Numbered from the stretch's first letter, positions 45,457-59,199 are shown. The stretch: DNA of 64,000 nt from Evansella tamaricis (GCF_019042215.1 NZ_JAHQCS010000100.1:1-64000), one strand, 5' to 3'. The notes: a model not told the origin generated them from the letters alone. Numbers and translations are program-made.

Positions 45457-48400
45457 ACGTCAAGATGTAAAGAAGATACTTGTAATTGGATCAGGGCCAA
45501 TCATTATCGGTCAAGCTGCAGAGTTTGACTACGCAGGTACACAAGCCTGTCAAGCACTCATGGAAGAGGGGTTTGAAGTTGTCCTAGTGAACTCTAATCC
45601 AGCAACGATCATGACTGATGAAACGGTAGCAGACCGTGTCTATATTGAACCACTTACACTTGATTTTGTGAGCAGGATTATCCGTCAAGAACAGCCTGAC
45701 GGGTTACTAGCCACTTTAGGAGGTCAAACAGGCCTAAACTTAGCAGTGGAGTTAGCTGAATCAGGAATTTTAGAAGAATATAATGTTCAATTGCTCGGTA
45801 CAAATCTTGATGCCATCCAGATGGCGGAGGACAGGGAACAATTCCGTACTCTCATGAATGAATTAAATGAACCTGTACCCCCAAGTGATATTATCCATTC
45901 ACTGGAAGAAGCAAAACGATTTGTAGAGGAGATTGGTTTTCCAGTTATCGTTCGCCCAGCTTATACGCTTGGGGGAACAGGTGGCGGACTTGTATATAAC
46001 GATGACCAATTGAGAGAAATTGTAACAGGCGGTCTTCACCAAAGTCCCGTAAACCAGTGCTTGATTGAAAAAAGTATAGCAGGTTTTAAAGAAATCGAAT
46101 ATGAAGTGATGCGTGACGGTAATGACCAGGCAATCGTAGTCTGTAATATGGAAAACATTGATCCAGTAGGAATTCATACAGGAGATTCTATCGTTGTTGC
46201 ACCTAGTCAGACGATGACAGACCGTGAGTATCAGATTTTACGTAATTCTTCCTTGAAAATAATTCGTGCTCTAGGAATTGAAGGGGGATGCAATGTTCAA
46301 TTCGCACTAGATCCACATAGCGAAAATTATTTTATCATTGAGGTAAATCCACGGGTAAGCCGTTCGTCTGCTCTTGCCTCTAAGGCAACAGGGTACCCAA
46401 TCGCTAAACTTTCAGCCAAAATTGCAGTGGGTTACCATTTAGATGAATGTAAAAACCCTATTACATTAACAACTTACGCAAGTTTTGAACCGGCATTGGA
46501 CTATGTAGTGACAAAAATTCCACGCTGGCCATTCGATAAATTTGATGCAGCGAACCGTAAATTAGGAACACAAATGAAGGCAACGGGAGAAGTGATGGCC
46601 ATTGGAAGAAACCTTCCAGAATCCTTACTAAAAGCAATCCGTTCCACAGAGGTGGACTTAGATCATTTACGATTCCAGACAAAAAAAATACTGTCTCATG
46701 AAGAGTTGAGAAATAGATTAGTCCATGCAGACGACGAGCGAATCATTCTTGTAGCGGAAGCTTTTCGCTTAGGGTATGACATTGAAGAATTACACTCCAT
46801 GACAAAAATTGATCGATTCTTTTTATATGAAATCAGTCGTATTATCGTCTTGGAAAAGGAAATTGTTCATCAGCAATGGAATGAAGAAACGTTGCGGGAT
46901 GCGAAATCATATGGTTTCTCGGATCCGGAAATTGCTAGTCTTCTCCAATCTACGGTGGAGGAAGTGGAGGCTTTCCGAAAGAAGCATAACATTAATCCGG
47001 TTTATAAGATGGTGGATACTTGTGCATCGGAATTCGCTTCTGAAACACCTTATTACTATGGGACATACGAAGATGAAAATGAATCCGTATTAACGAAAAA
47101 ACCATCTGTACTTGTTCTTGGATCCGGACCTATTCGGATTGGGCAAGGTATTGAATTTGACTATGCCACTGTACACACAGTGAAAGCGATCCAAGAGGCA
47201 GGGTATGAAGCTATTATCATTAACAATAATCCAGAAACGGTTTCAACAGACTTCCAGATATCAGACAAGCTGTATTTTGAACCATTAACTGTAGAAGATG
47301 TCATGCATGTAATCGAACATGAACAACCGATGGGTGTTATCGTTCAATTTGGTGGTCAAACAGCATTAAATCTAGCATCTGATTTAGAGAATCGGGGCGT
47401 TAAACTCCTCGGGACATCCCTTGAAAATATGGATCGTGCAGAAGACCGTGACAAGTTTGAACAAACACTTCTCCAACTGGAGATCCCTCAACCGGAGGGG
47501 AAAACGGCAACATCCGTATCAGAATCCATTGATATTGCCAATGGTATTGGGTATCCCGTATTAGTAAGACCTTCCTATGTTCTCGGCGGTCGTGCCATGG
47601 AAATTGTTTATAATGAAAAAGATTTATTAAAATACATGGACCGTGCAGTTAAAGTAAATGAAAAACATCCTGTTTTGATCGACCGATATTTGTTTGGAAA
47701 AGAGATTGAGGTGGATGCAATCTCAGACGGAGAAACGGTTGTTATTCCTGGAATTATGGAACATATTGAGCGTGCAGGAGTACACTCAGGGGACTCCATC
47801 GCTGTATATCCAACACAAAACATCAGCAAGAAATTGAAGAAACAATTGGTGGATTATACGATTCGTATGGCACGGGGGTTCCAGATTATTGGTCTATTGA
47901 ATATCCAGTTTGTTATTCACCGTGATGAACTTTATGTGTTAGAAGTAAATCCACGTTCCAGCAGAACAGTGCCTTTTTTAAGTAAAATTACGGGCATTAA
48001 CATGGCTAACCTTGCAACAAGGGCTATTCTAGGTCAAAGTTTAGCTAATCAAGGATTCAAAACGGGATGTTTGCCGGAGCCGGATATCGTTTCTGTTAAA
48101 GTCCCCGTGTTTTCATTTGCGAAACTGAGAAGTGTTGATATTACTTTAGGACCAGAAATGAAATCAACTGGGGAAGTAATGGGCCGCGACTATACTCTTG
48201 AAAAGGCGTTATATAAAGGATTAATCGCATCTGGAATGAAAATACCAACACACGGATCCGTCCTGTTTACGATGGCAGATAAAGATAAAGAAGAAGCAAT
48301 GATTCTCGCCAGGAGATTCCACCGAATTGGTTATAAACTTTTGGCAACAGAAGGAACAGCACGTAGAATTCAAGAGGAAAACATTCCTGTTACTGTAGTC

Positions 48401-48654
48401 TCTAAGATTGGCGGAGAAACTCCTGATATGCTTGATGTTATTGAAGGTGGCCAGGTGCAATTTATTATCAATACGTTAACGAAAGGCAAGCAACCAGCCC
48501 GGGATGGTTTTAGGATTCGCAGGGAAGCTGTGGAACGGGGGATCGTTTGTATGACGTCCATGGATACGGCAGAAGCATTACTTCGGGTGATTGAAACGAT
48601 TACTTTTTCCGCAGAAGCAATTGGATCACCTGCGAAGAAGGAGCTGGCAAGAGT

Positions 48655-48658
<4 letters not shown>
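45449..48658 (+). CDS. pyrAB: Carbamoyl phosphate synthase, large subunit
   Basis: The 1069-residue protein is built of two homologous ATP-grasp halves and a C-terminal MGS-like allosteric domain (about 935-1069). Each half begins with a VLGSGPIxIGQ-type motif: [23 protein letters not shown] near residue 8 and [23 protein letters not shown] near 554. [22 protein letters not shown] and [22 protein letters not shown] close the two grasp domains. It makes carbamoyl phosphate in the pyr pathway. ATG 45449 was chosen over a start at 45341 inside pyrAA. Confidence 0.97.
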
Positions 48659-51058
<2,400 letters not shown>

Positions 51059-51062
51059 CGAT

Positions 51063-51695
51063 ATGAGTTCAAGAGAAATCGCATCAGCACTATTGTCCAT
51101 TGGGGCAGTTTCTTTAAGCCCGCAAAATCCATTCACTTGGAGTTCCGGGATGAAATCACCAATATATTGCGACAACCGGTTAACGATGTCTTTCCCAGAA
51201 GTCAGAAAGATTATAATTGATCATTTCGTGGAATTGATTCAAACGGAATACACGGAAGTGGAAGTGATTGCAGGAACAGCGACTGCTGGCATTCCCCATG
51301 CGGCATGGATAGCTGACCGACTTGGATTACCAATGATTTATGTCCGTTCGAAAGCAAAAGGTCATGGAAAAGGAAATATGATTGAAGGTTACTTGGAAGA
51401 GGGGAAAAAAGTACTCGTTATCGAAGATTTAATATCAACTGGAGGTTCTTCCATTCAGGCGGCTAAAGCAGTAAAGGAAGCTGGGGGAAGCGTAAGCGGT
51501 GTTTGTTCTATTTTTACGTACGAACTGGAAAAGGGAAAGGCAGCTTTTGAAAGTGAGAAACTATCGTATCATTCGTTAACTACATTTTCTTCCCTTTTAG
51601 ATGTGGCGTTAGACAATGGGAGTATTAATGAATTAGGGTTAGAATTATTGCATAACTGGCGTCAAGATCCGCAAAATTGGAAATCGGCAACGTAG
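51063..51695 (+). CDS. pyrE: Orotate phosphoribosyltransferase
   Basis: The 210-residue enzyme makes OMP from orotate and PRPP. The PRPP motif is [21 protein letters not shown] near 116-136, and [15 protein letters not shown] near 24-38 is the substrate loop. [15 protein letters not shown] near 72-86 is conserved. ATG 51063 was chosen over the longer opening at 51036 because GGAGAG (51049-51054) precedes it and the family starts there. It is the last pyr gene and is followed by a terminator. Confidence 0.95.
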   Translation: MSSREIASALLSIGAVSLSPQNPFTWSSGMKSPIYCDNRLTMSFPEVRKIIIDHFVELIQTEYTEVEVIAGTATAGIPHAAWIADRLGLPMIYVRSKAKGHGKGNMIEGYLEEGKKVLVIEDLISTGGSSIQAAKAVKEAGGSVSGVCSIFTYELEKGKAAFESEKLSYHSLTTFSSLLDVALDNGSINELGLELLHNWRQDPQNWKSAT

Positions 51696-51756
51696 TCTTA
51701 GTCAGAATAGGAGATTTGCTAGTCTGTAATGTGGTGTGAATAAAATAGTAAATGAA

Positions 51757-51798
51757 TGTGGCCTAACAAGTAGTCTTGTTGAAGGCCATTTTTTTTGG
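51757..51798 (+). terminator. Rho-independent terminator after pyrE
   Basis: GTGGCCT and AGGCCAT with inner AACAAG/CTTGTT arms form a strong hairpin followed by TTTTTTTT. Confidence 0.9.
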
Positions 51799-52137
51799 GA
51801 TTAGAAAGATGTTCTAATTCTTTACCGTAAAAATATACTGATAAAAGTGTCGTTTTAGAAATGTAATAATCTGAACGCAAATTATTTTATTTTATTTAAT
51901 GATGAAAAAGAGAGTAAATTTAATAGAAATGGTGTTATTCATAAGATAACCAAAACAAATGACCTAATATGACGGAATAAGAGGGAATTAACAGTTAGAA
52001 AAATATTTCGGAAACCGATATATTAGTATTACTGTTCTTTTTTGATGTCAAAAAATCTACTTAATTCTCAGAATCTTGGAAGTTGAAGAAATAAATAATC
52101 TAGTTCTGAGCATTTATTCAATCGTTTTATAATAATA
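51799..52137. other. Gene-free region upstream of the ABC exporter genes
   Basis: This AT-rich gap holds no open frame that I would call. A TATAAT at 52128-52133 lies almost on the ribosome site, too close to serve a normal leader. B. subtilis has sulphate assimilation genes (cysH and others) in this interval; none is present here. Confidence 0.4.
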
Positions 52138-52150
52138 GGAGGTGTTTCGA

Positions 52151-53902
52151 TTGAATACGTTTAAACGTCTCAAGGAGTTTTATTGGCCATATAAAATGTA
52201 CTTTATTATCTCCATACTTACATTACTTGCTGTAACTGGAATTACCCTTGTCTATCCAATTATTTTACAACAGACGATAGACAACATCGTTTTAGCCGGT
52301 AATTATCATCTTGTTCCATATGTAGCGGTCGGATTTATCATATTGATGGCAATTAAAGGTGTTGCAACCTATTACCATCAGTACTTAGGTGATTTATTCG
52401 GAATCCGATCTGTTTATGAACTACGTAATGCACTTTATCGTAAATTGCAATTTTTGCCATTTCGCTACTACGATAATGCTCGAACGGGTGATCTCATGTC
52501 GCGGTTAACTGCAGATGTTGAGGGATTCCGTTTCTTTTTGTCTTTTGGATGTGCTCAGTTAATCAACCTTCTGATGCTAGTGGGTCTAAGTATGGGTATT
52601 ATGTTTTTTTACAGTCCATCATTAGCACTTCTTACATTGGGAGCGATGCCGTTCTTGGTATTGACTGTCTATCGATTTGATAAAAAAGTCCACCCGGCAT
52701 TTAAGGATATCCGGAAATCTTTTGCACAAATGACAACAAAGGTTCAGGAAAACATCAGTGGGATGAATACAGTGAAGTCCCTTTCAAAAGAGAATTTTGA
52801 AATTGGCAGATTTGAAGATAAAAATTCAGACTACAGGGATAAATTTATTTACACATCCGGTATTTGGGCAAGATTTTTCCCAATCATGGAACTCATCGGT
52901 CATATTTGTGTGGTTGTATTACTTGGGTATGGGGGATACCTTGTTATTACTGAAGCGATTCAACCTGGAGTTCTCGTGGCATTCTTTAGTTTAATTTGGT
53001 ATATTGTTGGACCGTTAATGAACTTAGGATTCATTATTAATATGTTTTCCCAATCGAAAGCATCTGGAGAACGACTTCTTCAAGTATTAGATGAAAAGGA
53101 AGATATATTTGACCAACCAGAGGCACTTCATGTGGAGCGGTTAGAAGGATATGTTGAATTTAAAGATGTTACCCACCAGTATGATAGTGAAGATGAAATG
53201 GCATTAAAGAACATTACGTTTGATGCACCTCCAGGAAAAACAATTGGTCTCATTGGGGCAACTGGGTCTGGAAAAACTTCCATAACCCAGCTAATCTCCC
53301 GCTTTTATGAGCCAAGTCGTGGAGAGATTCTAATCGACGGGCAACCAATTAAAAACTACACTTTAAAATCGATCAGGCATAATATAGGAGTTGTTTTACA
53401 AGAATCATTCTTATTCTCCTCTTCAATTAAGGACAATATCTCTTATGGTTCACCGAATGCTTCCATGGATCAGATTATAGATGCAGCGAAACGTGCTCAA
53501 GCACACGACTTTATCATGGATCTTCCTAATGGGTACGACACTGTTTTAGGTGAGAGGGGAATGGGTTTATCAGGTGGTCAAAAACAGCGTATTGCTATCG
53601 CAAGGGCAATTTGCATTGATCCTTGTATTCTTATATTAGATGATGCAACAAGTGCTGTTGATATGGAAACAGAAGCGAAAATTCAAGCAGCATTCGAAGA
53701 AGTCATGAAGGGAAGAACCACGTTTATTATCGCTCACCGTATCTCTTCCTTAATGCATGCGGACGAGATCATCGTATTGGATAACGGAGAAATCGTTGAA
53801 CGTGGAACACATCATGAACTATTGCAGATAACAGACGGTCATTACCGAAAAATTTATGACATTCAATTTAAAGACAGAAAAACTTTTTTACAAGAAGCAC
53901 AG
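52151..53902 (+). CDS. ABC exporter subunit with degenerate ATPase site (heterodimeric multidrug/lipid type)
   Basis: The 584-residue half-transporter has six N-terminal membrane helices (about 15-300) and a C-terminal ATPase domain. Walker A is GATGSGKT (369-376), the signature is LSGGQ (473-477) and Walker B ends LDD with D497-D498, so the catalytic Glu is replaced by Asp. The H-loop follows as IIAHRISSL. It resembles one half of heterodimers such as YknU/YknV or BmrCD and pairs with the next gene. Substrate unknown. TTG 52151 was chosen over GTG 52142 because AGGAGGTG (52138-52145) fits. The stop is 53903-53905. Confidence 0.85.
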
Positions 53903-53922
53903 TAAACGGGAGGTGAAGAACA

Positions 53923-55758
53923 ATGAAAGAAATGGAAAAAATCGATTATAAGACTCAGGATCGCACGTTGAAACGGTTCCATTATTCCATGGATCAAGCG
54001 ATCGAAAAACCGTTTAACTGGAAGCAAATGATGCGGTTATTTAACTATTTAAAGCCCTATGGTAAAAAGCTGTTGCCACTTGCCATTTTTGGAATGCTGT
54101 TATCCACAGCAGTCCGGTTAATCGCTCCAATTCTAATTGGTAGTGTTGCCTTAGATAACATTATTTACGAGGGGGATTTAAACTTCCTTTGGCTTATGGT
54201 TGGTACAATTGCAGGAATGTATATTGTTTCCTGGGTAGGAAATGTCATTCGAATCTTTTACATGAATAAAGTGGGGCAAAATGTCATATTTGATTTGCGG
54301 AAGGCTTTATTTGACCATATTCAGCGATTGTCACACCGCTTTTTTGACCAACGTTCCGCAGGTTCGATTCTTGTAAGGATTACGAATGACGTAAACTCAC
54401 TGCAGGATTTGTTTACAAATGGGGTTATTAATCTATTAATGGACTTAATTATGTTGTTTGGTATTATCTTTATCCTCTTCATGATCAGTCCGGAACTTAC
54501 TTTAGCCATTATGGTCATTCTGCCGATTATGTTTTTCATTTCCACAAAACTGCGCAGAAACATCCGTAGATCGTGGCAGGATGTTCGTATTAAACAATCC
54601 ATGATTAACTCCCATTTAAATGAGAGTATTCAGGGGATCCGTGTTACACAATCGTATACACAGGAAAAAGAAAATATAGGATTTTTTAATAAAATGAATA
54701 CAGAAAACTATGAAGCATGGAGAAATGCTACTCAGAAAAATGCATTGTTCCGTCCATTTGTGGAAATGAGTAGTGCCATTGGGGTTGCCGTTTTGCTGTG
54801 GTACGGGGTCTTCCTTATTCAAGGTGGAAGTATTTCCATCGGTAATTTTGTAACATTTGCTTTATTTGTAGGAATGTTCTGGGAGCCAATTTCAAGGCTA
54901 GGGCAAGTGTATAATCAGTTATTAGTGGGGATGGCTTCCTCGGAGCGTATATTTGAGTTTTTAGATGAAAAACCATCTGTTCCTGAGAAAAAGAAAGCCA
55001 AAAAACTGAATCACATTCATGGGGAAATTGAATTCAGTAATGTGGAATTTGCCTATGACGAAGAACGAAAGGCATTAAACGGAATCAATTTACGTATGGA
55101 GGCGGGTCAAACGGTTGCTCTCGTCGGTCATACAGGTAGTGGGAAAACAACGATTGTAAACTTAATCTGCCGTTTCTATGATCCTACTAACGGTACGGTG
55201 AAGATAGACGGTAATGACTTACGTGATATTACATTAGATAGTCTTCGAGAAAAAGTGAGTATTGTTTTACAGGATACATTTATTTTTTCCGGTACGATTA
55301 TGGATAATATCCGGTTCGGACGTCCAAATGCAACAGATGAGGAAGTCATGGAATCTGCGAAAACAGTTGGTGCTGACAAGTTTATCAGTCAATTAAAAAA
55401 TGGTTATGAAACGGAAGTGGAGGAGCGGGGGAATGTCCTTTCCGTTGGAGAGAGACAGTTAATCTCGTTTGCCCGTGCCCTATTGGCCGATCCACAAATC
55501 TTGATTCTGGATGAAGCAACTGCATCTATTGACACAGAAACAGAACAGGTCATTCAGGCAGCCCTTAGGCGGTTATTACATGGCCGGACGGCAATAATGA
55601 TCGCCCACCGTTTGTCTACTATCCGGGAGGCAGATAACATTATTGTGTTAGAACAAGGTAATATCATTGAAGAAGGTAATCACGATGAGTTAATGAGCCA
55701 AAAAGGGGAATACTACTCTCTTGTAAAGGCTCAATTCAAAGTTCTTGATGCAGGGTAA
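53923..55758 (+). CDS. ABC exporter subunit with catalytic Walker B and variant signature
   Basis: The 611-residue half-transporter has an extra N-terminal extension (about 1-35) and six membrane helices (about 50-330). Walker A is GHTGSGKT (402-409) and Walker B carries the normal LDE (D530-E531). The signature reads LSVGE (506-510) in place of LSGGQ. In a dimer with the preceding subunit, its canonical site would pair with the partner LSGGQ, and the degenerate site would pair the partner LDD with LSVGE, the known asymmetric pattern of heterodimeric exporters. It begins 17 bp after its partner with GGGAGGTGAAG ahead. Confidence 0.85.
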   Translation: MKEMEKIDYKTQDRTLKRFHYSMDQAIEKPFNWKQMMRLFNYLKPYGKKLLPLAIFGMLLSTAVRLIAPILIGSVALDNIIYEGDLNFLWLMVGTIAGMYIVSWVGNVIRIFYMNKVGQNVIFDLRKALFDHIQRLSHRFFDQRSAGSILVRITNDVNSLQDLFTNGVINLLMDLIMLFGIIFILFMISPELTLAIMVILPIMFFISTKLRRNIRRSWQDVRIKQSMINSHLNESIQGIRVTQSYTQEKENIGFFNKMNTENYEAWRNATQKNALFRPFVEMSSAIGVAVLLWYGVFLIQGGSISIGNFVTFALFVGMFWEPISRLGQVYNQLLVGMASSERIFEFLDEKPSVPEKKKAKKLNHIHGEIEFSNVEFAYDEERKALNGINLRMEAGQTVALVGHTGSGKTTIVNLICRFYDPTNGTVKIDGNDLRDITLDSLREKVSIVLQDTFIFSGTIMDNIRFGRPNATDEEVMESAKTVGADKFISQLKNGYETEVEERGNVLSVGERQLISFARALLADPQILILDEATASIDTETEQVIQAALRRLLHGRTAIMIAHRLSTIREADNIIVLEQGNIIEEGNHDELMSQKGEYYSLVKAQFKVLDAG

Positions 55759-55799
55759 AAAAAGTGGTGCTCACCAATAATCAGGTGAGTACCACTTTT
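55758..55799. terminator. Bidirectional terminator between ABC genes and rqcH
   Basis: AAAAAGTGGTGCTCACC pairs with GGTGAGTACCACTTTTA around AATAATCA. T-runs flank it on both strands, between convergent genes. Confidence 0.88.
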
Positions 55800-55806
55800 A
55801 TTTCCG

Positions 55807-57510
55807 TTATTTTTTTAACTTTAATACTAAATCTTCATCTGGTGTAACATAAACGGTCGTTTGATTATCATAAATGACATATCCTGGTTTTGCCCCGCTT
55901 GGCTTTTTAACATGACGGATGAGTGTGTAGTCTACAGGAACTTGACTGGAATGACGTCCTTTACTGAAGTAGGCTGCAAGCTTTGCCGCTTCCATTAAGG
56001 TTTCTTCTCCAAATTGTTCACTGCGAATAACGACATGAGATCCTGGAATATCCTTTGTATGGAACCATGTATCATTTTGTCTTGCAAGACGATTGGTTAA
56101 ATACTCGTTTTGTCTGTTATTTTTACCCACATACATTTCAATCCCCTCAGAAGAAATGTACTTTTCGATAACTGGCTTATCCACTTTTTTCTTTTGTTTC
56201 TTCTGATAGCGTTTTTTAATATAACCCTCTTCCGCCAGCTCGTCCCGAATATCTTCAATATCTTTTGGGGAGGCAGTTTCCACTTGCTGAATGAGTTGAT
56301 CCAAATACTTCATTTCTATGATGGTTTTATCAATTTGTTCTTCCACTACTGCAACGGAGTTTTTTAACTTATGATAACGTTTAAAAAATAGTTGAGCGTT
56401 TTCAGAAGGGGATTTGTGCTCATCTAAAGGAATTGTCACTTCTTTTTGTTCTGGGTCATAATAATCAATCACTGTAACATCTTTATCCCCAGTTTTCACT
56501 AAATGCATATGGGCTGTTAAAAGTTCCCCAAACCGTTGTTGTTTCTGCGCTTTTTCCGCATCAACCAATGTTTTTTCCAACTTTTTAATTTTCTTTTTGT
56601 TTTTATTGTATTCATTCCTTAAGAACTTCTCTAAATCGTTAGCCTGCTGTTTTACCCGGTCCCTTTCGGCTTTCCCGGAAAAATACCTGTCAAGAAGTTC
56701 GTGAACAGAATCAAATGTCCGTCGTTCTCCTTTAAGGTGTGTCAATTCAATCACAGAGAAGCCTTCATGGTCCCCCACTATCATTTGAGGTTCATACACA
56801 TGCTCTTTTATCGGTTGTAATGTTTCGAAAAAAGCAGGGGGGACAGTCTCTTGATTGGAAAATTTCGCCCGATATAAAATCTCTTTGATAACTTGTGGGG
56901 ACAGGCCGCTGAACGTGTTGAGAAGTTGCTTATCCATCTTTCCTTCGTTAAATCTCAGTTTTCTTAATAAATCTTCCTCCGTTACCTCTAAGGGATTAAG
57001 CTTATCGATATGGGGAGGTTCTTTATATGGCTGTCCAGGTAAAACTGTCCTGTAAGAAGAAAGAGAAGGTGGAATATGTTTCATGCTGTCAATAATCGTT
57101 AAGCTTTCAGAATCAATAAATATGATATTACTATGACGTCCCATTAATTCAATGATTAATTTTTTGTAAGAGACATCTCCCAGCTCATTTCGCCCTTTAA
57201 AGGAAAAAGTAATGATTCGTTCTAATCCCTTTTGTTCCACCTGTTCCAAGATACTTCCTTCCAGGTGTTTTCGCAACAGCATGCAAAACATAGGTGGTTC
57301 TTTCGGGTTTTCATATTTCTCATTTGTTAAATGAAACCTTGCAAACGAAGGATTGACGGATAAAAATAATGAATGATTTTTCCCGTTCGCCCTGATGGTC
57401 ATCACAAGGTCGGTTTTGAATGGTTGGTGTATTTTAGATATACGGCCAGTTACGATCTGATTCTGTAGATCGTTGGTTACTGCCCGTGTAACAATTCCAT
57501 CAAATGACAT
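55807..57510 (-). CDS. rqcH: RqcH, ribosome-associated quality control protein (NFACT family)
   Basis: The 567-residue protein recruits tRNA-Ala to stalled 50S subunits and directs alanine-tail addition. The NFACT-N domain begins MSFDGIVTRAVTNDL, followed by helix-hairpin-helix and coiled-coil regions (about 290-430) and a C-terminal NFACT-R domain (about 440-560, NDTWFHTKDIPGSHVVIR). B. subtilis needs the D97-R98 pair for tRNA binding; the aligned pair here appears to be E97-R98 (GLERII). ATG at 57510 follows GGAGGAATCCCC on the minus strand; a longer frame starts at 57564. It is transcribed against its neighbours. Confidence 0.92.
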   Translation of the reverse strand: MSFDGIVTRAVTNDLQNQIVTGRISKIHQPFKTDLVMTIRANGKNHSLFLSVNPSFARFHLTNEKYENPKEPPMFCMLLRKHLEGSILEQVEQKGLERIITFSFKGRNELGDVSYKKLIIELMGRHSNIIFIDSESLTIIDSMKHIPPSLSSYRTVLPGQPYKEPPHIDKLNPLEVTEEDLLRKLRFNEGKMDKQLLNTFSGLSPQVIKEILYRAKFSNQETVPPAFFETLQPIKEHVYEPQMIVGDHEGFSVIELTHLKGERRTFDSVHELLDRYFSGKAERDRVKQQANDLEKFLRNEYNKNKKKIKKLEKTLVDAEKAQKQQRFGELLTAHMHLVKTGDKDVTVIDYYDPEQKEVTIPLDEHKSPSENAQLFFKRYHKLKNSVAVVEEQIDKTIIEMKYLDQLIQQVETASPKDIEDIRDELAEEGYIKKRYQKKQKKKVDKPVIEKYISSEGIEMYVGKNNRQNEYLTNRLARQNDTWFHTKDIPGSHVVIRSEQFGEETLMEAAKLAAYFSKGRHSSQVPVDYTLIRHVKKPSGAKPGYVIYDNQTTVYVTPDEDLVLKLKK

Positions 57511-57569
57511 GGGGATTCCTCCAAATCGCTTATCAATTAGCTTTTCATCAGATATAATGTACATCCCTT

Positions 57570-57598
57570 ATTATAACAGAGAGAATCAGAGAAAATAA
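57570..57598 (-). promoter_or_regulatory. SigA-type promoter of rqcH
   Basis: On the minus strand, TTATTT (57598-57593) and TATAAT (57575-57570) are 17 bp apart, about 60 bp ahead of the start codon. Confidence 0.5.
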
Positions 57599-57723
57599 GT
57601 TTATTACATCCATATAATATTTTTGACATAAAAGATTCAATGGTAAGTTTCGTCTGAACGTGATTAAATGATATGGGGTTATGTTATTGCCATAAAGAAT
57701 CTAGATAATTCAAAAGCTCCCCC

Positions 57724-57752
57724 TTGTTGTCTAGTGTAAAATTGTTTAGAAT
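57724..57752 (+). promoter_or_regulatory. SigA-type promoter of yicC-like gene
   Basis: TTGTTG (57724-57729) and TAGAAT (57747-57752) are separated by 17 bp. The gene start is 21 bp further. Confidence 0.5.
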
Positions 57753-57773
57753 ATACATGTGGATGTGATAGAA

Positions 57774-58655
57774 ATGATAACGAGTATGACAGGATATGGT
57801 CGATCTTTAAAGGAAATGGAGAATTGTCAAGTGACAGTGGAGATGAGGGCTGTAAATCATCGATTTTGTGAGATTAACGTTCGCATGCCCCGTCAAATTT
57901 TCTTTCTGGAAGACCAAATAAAAAAAGTCATTTCCCGCTATGTGAAGCGGGGGAAAGTAGATGTGTTTATTAACATACATGGAGAAGGGATAGTCAATCG
58001 GACATTGAAAGTGGACTGGGAACTCTTTCATCAGTACCAAAAAACGTTTGAAAAAATGGCGGAATCCTATGTAACTACACAATCCTTTCCTGTTGACCAA
58101 CTATTGTTGCATGAAGAGGTTGTGGAGGTTCAAGAATCTGACGGAGTAACAGAGGATTTGGAAAATACCCTCTTAGCATCTGTCGATGAGGCTGTTCAAC
58201 AACTTATTCTTATGCGAAAAAAAGAAGGACAGGAATTGTTTGAAGATCTTCAGGATCGTATAGGGAAAATGGTTTCCTGGAACAGGGATTTAAAGGAATA
58301 TGCCCCGACCGTTCAAAACAATTACCGGGAGCGATTAATGAAACGGGTCCAGGAATTTAATCAAGGTAATTTAAATGTAGATGAATCCCGCATTTTGACC
58401 GAAGTGGCGATTTACGCCGATAAAGCAGATATACAGGAAGAAATGACACGGATTGAGAGCCATTTGAAACAGTTTCTGCAAATACTGAAGGAAACAGATG
58501 TAGTTGGAAGGAAATTGGATTTTATTGTTCAAGAACTCAACAGGGAAGTGAATACAATCGGTTCAAAAGCAAATGATATTTCCATAAGCCAGCTTGTAGT
58601 TCACATGAAATCAGAATTGGAGAAAATTAGAGAACAAGTACAAAATATAGAATAA
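57774..58655 (+). CDS. yloC: YicC/YloC-family endoribonuclease
   Basis: The 293-residue protein begins MITSMTGYGRS, the hallmark of the YicC family, whose members are recently described endoribonucleases. The C-terminal DUF1732 segment contains DIQEEMTRIESHLKQF near 221, GRKLDFIVQELNREVNTIGSKANDISISQLVVHMKSELEKIREQVQNIE in the final 50 residues. A GTG at 57759 would extend the frame by five codons, but the family start is MITSMTGYG. Cellular targets are uncertain. Confidence 0.9.
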   Translation: MITSMTGYGRSLKEMENCQVTVEMRAVNHRFCEINVRMPRQIFFLEDQIKKVISRYVKRGKVDVFINIHGEGIVNRTLKVDWELFHQYQKTFEKMAESYVTTQSFPVDQLLLHEEVVEVQESDGVTEDLENTLLASVDEAVQQLILMRKKEGQELFEDLQDRIGKMVSWNRDLKEYAPTVQNNYRERLMKRVQEFNQGNLNVDESRILTEVAIYADKADIQEEMTRIESHLKQFLQILKETDVVGRKLDFIVQELNREVNTIGSKANDISISQLVVHMKSELEKIREQVQNIE

Positions 58656-58755
58656 GACTATTCTTCCAATGTTCTTTATGATAAAATACATCAGCATGAA
58701 GTATGAAGAATAATATAAATAGAAAGAATTCTAATAGAAGTTAGGGGAAATGGAC

Positions 58756-59019
58756 ATGGATATTCGACTCATTAATATTGGATTTGGAAATATTGTTTCT
58801 GCAAATCGGATCATTTCGATTGTAAGTCCAGAGTCAGCACCAATTAAACGGATTATTACAGAAGCAAGGGAAAGAAACATGTTAATTGATGCAACGTATG
58901 GAAGAAGAACCCGTGCAGTTATTATTGCAGATAGTGACCATGTTATTCTCTCCGCTGTACAACCGGAAACAGTTGCCCAACGTGTCTTTCATAATAAAGA
59001 AGAAGTTTCAGAAGAATAA
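58756..59019 (+). CDS. remA: Extracellular matrix regulator RemA
   Basis: The 87-residue protein closely matches RemA (YlzA), a DNA-binding activator of matrix and osmoprotection genes in B. subtilis. [29 protein letters not shown] (6-34), then [34 protein letters not shown], cover the conserved core. The start ATG 58756 matches M(T/D)I(K/R)LINIGFG of relatives; ATG 58750 is a second possibility. AGGGGA (58742-58747) precedes it. Confidence 0.95.
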   Translation: MDIRLINIGFGNIVSANRIISIVSPESAPIKRIITEARERNMLIDATYGRRTRAVIIADSDHVILSAVQPETVAQRVFHNKEEVSEE

Positions 59020-59033
59020 ATTAATAAGTCGAT

Positions 59034-59060
59034 ACCATCGGGTGATCCGGTGGTTTTCTT
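59034..59060 (+). terminator. Hairpin after remA
   Basis: ACCATCGG and CCGGTGGT form an 8-bp stem with one G-T pair, followed by TTTCTT. A modest terminator. Confidence 0.6.
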
Positions 59061-59199
59061 CACTATTAGAGACGGTTTTCCCTTCAAGAAATTAAGCCAA
59101 GAAGAGATTTTCTTAGAATACCCTTGAATAATCCTCGAAATAATGATAAAACATGTAGAGACACTAGATGTAAATGTAAGGCTGGAGGTTTAAGTACAT

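Noticed and set aside
52128-52133. TATAAT before the ABC exporter as a promoter
   Set aside because: The start of transcription would fall on or past the ribosome binding site, and no adequate -35 is at 17 bp.
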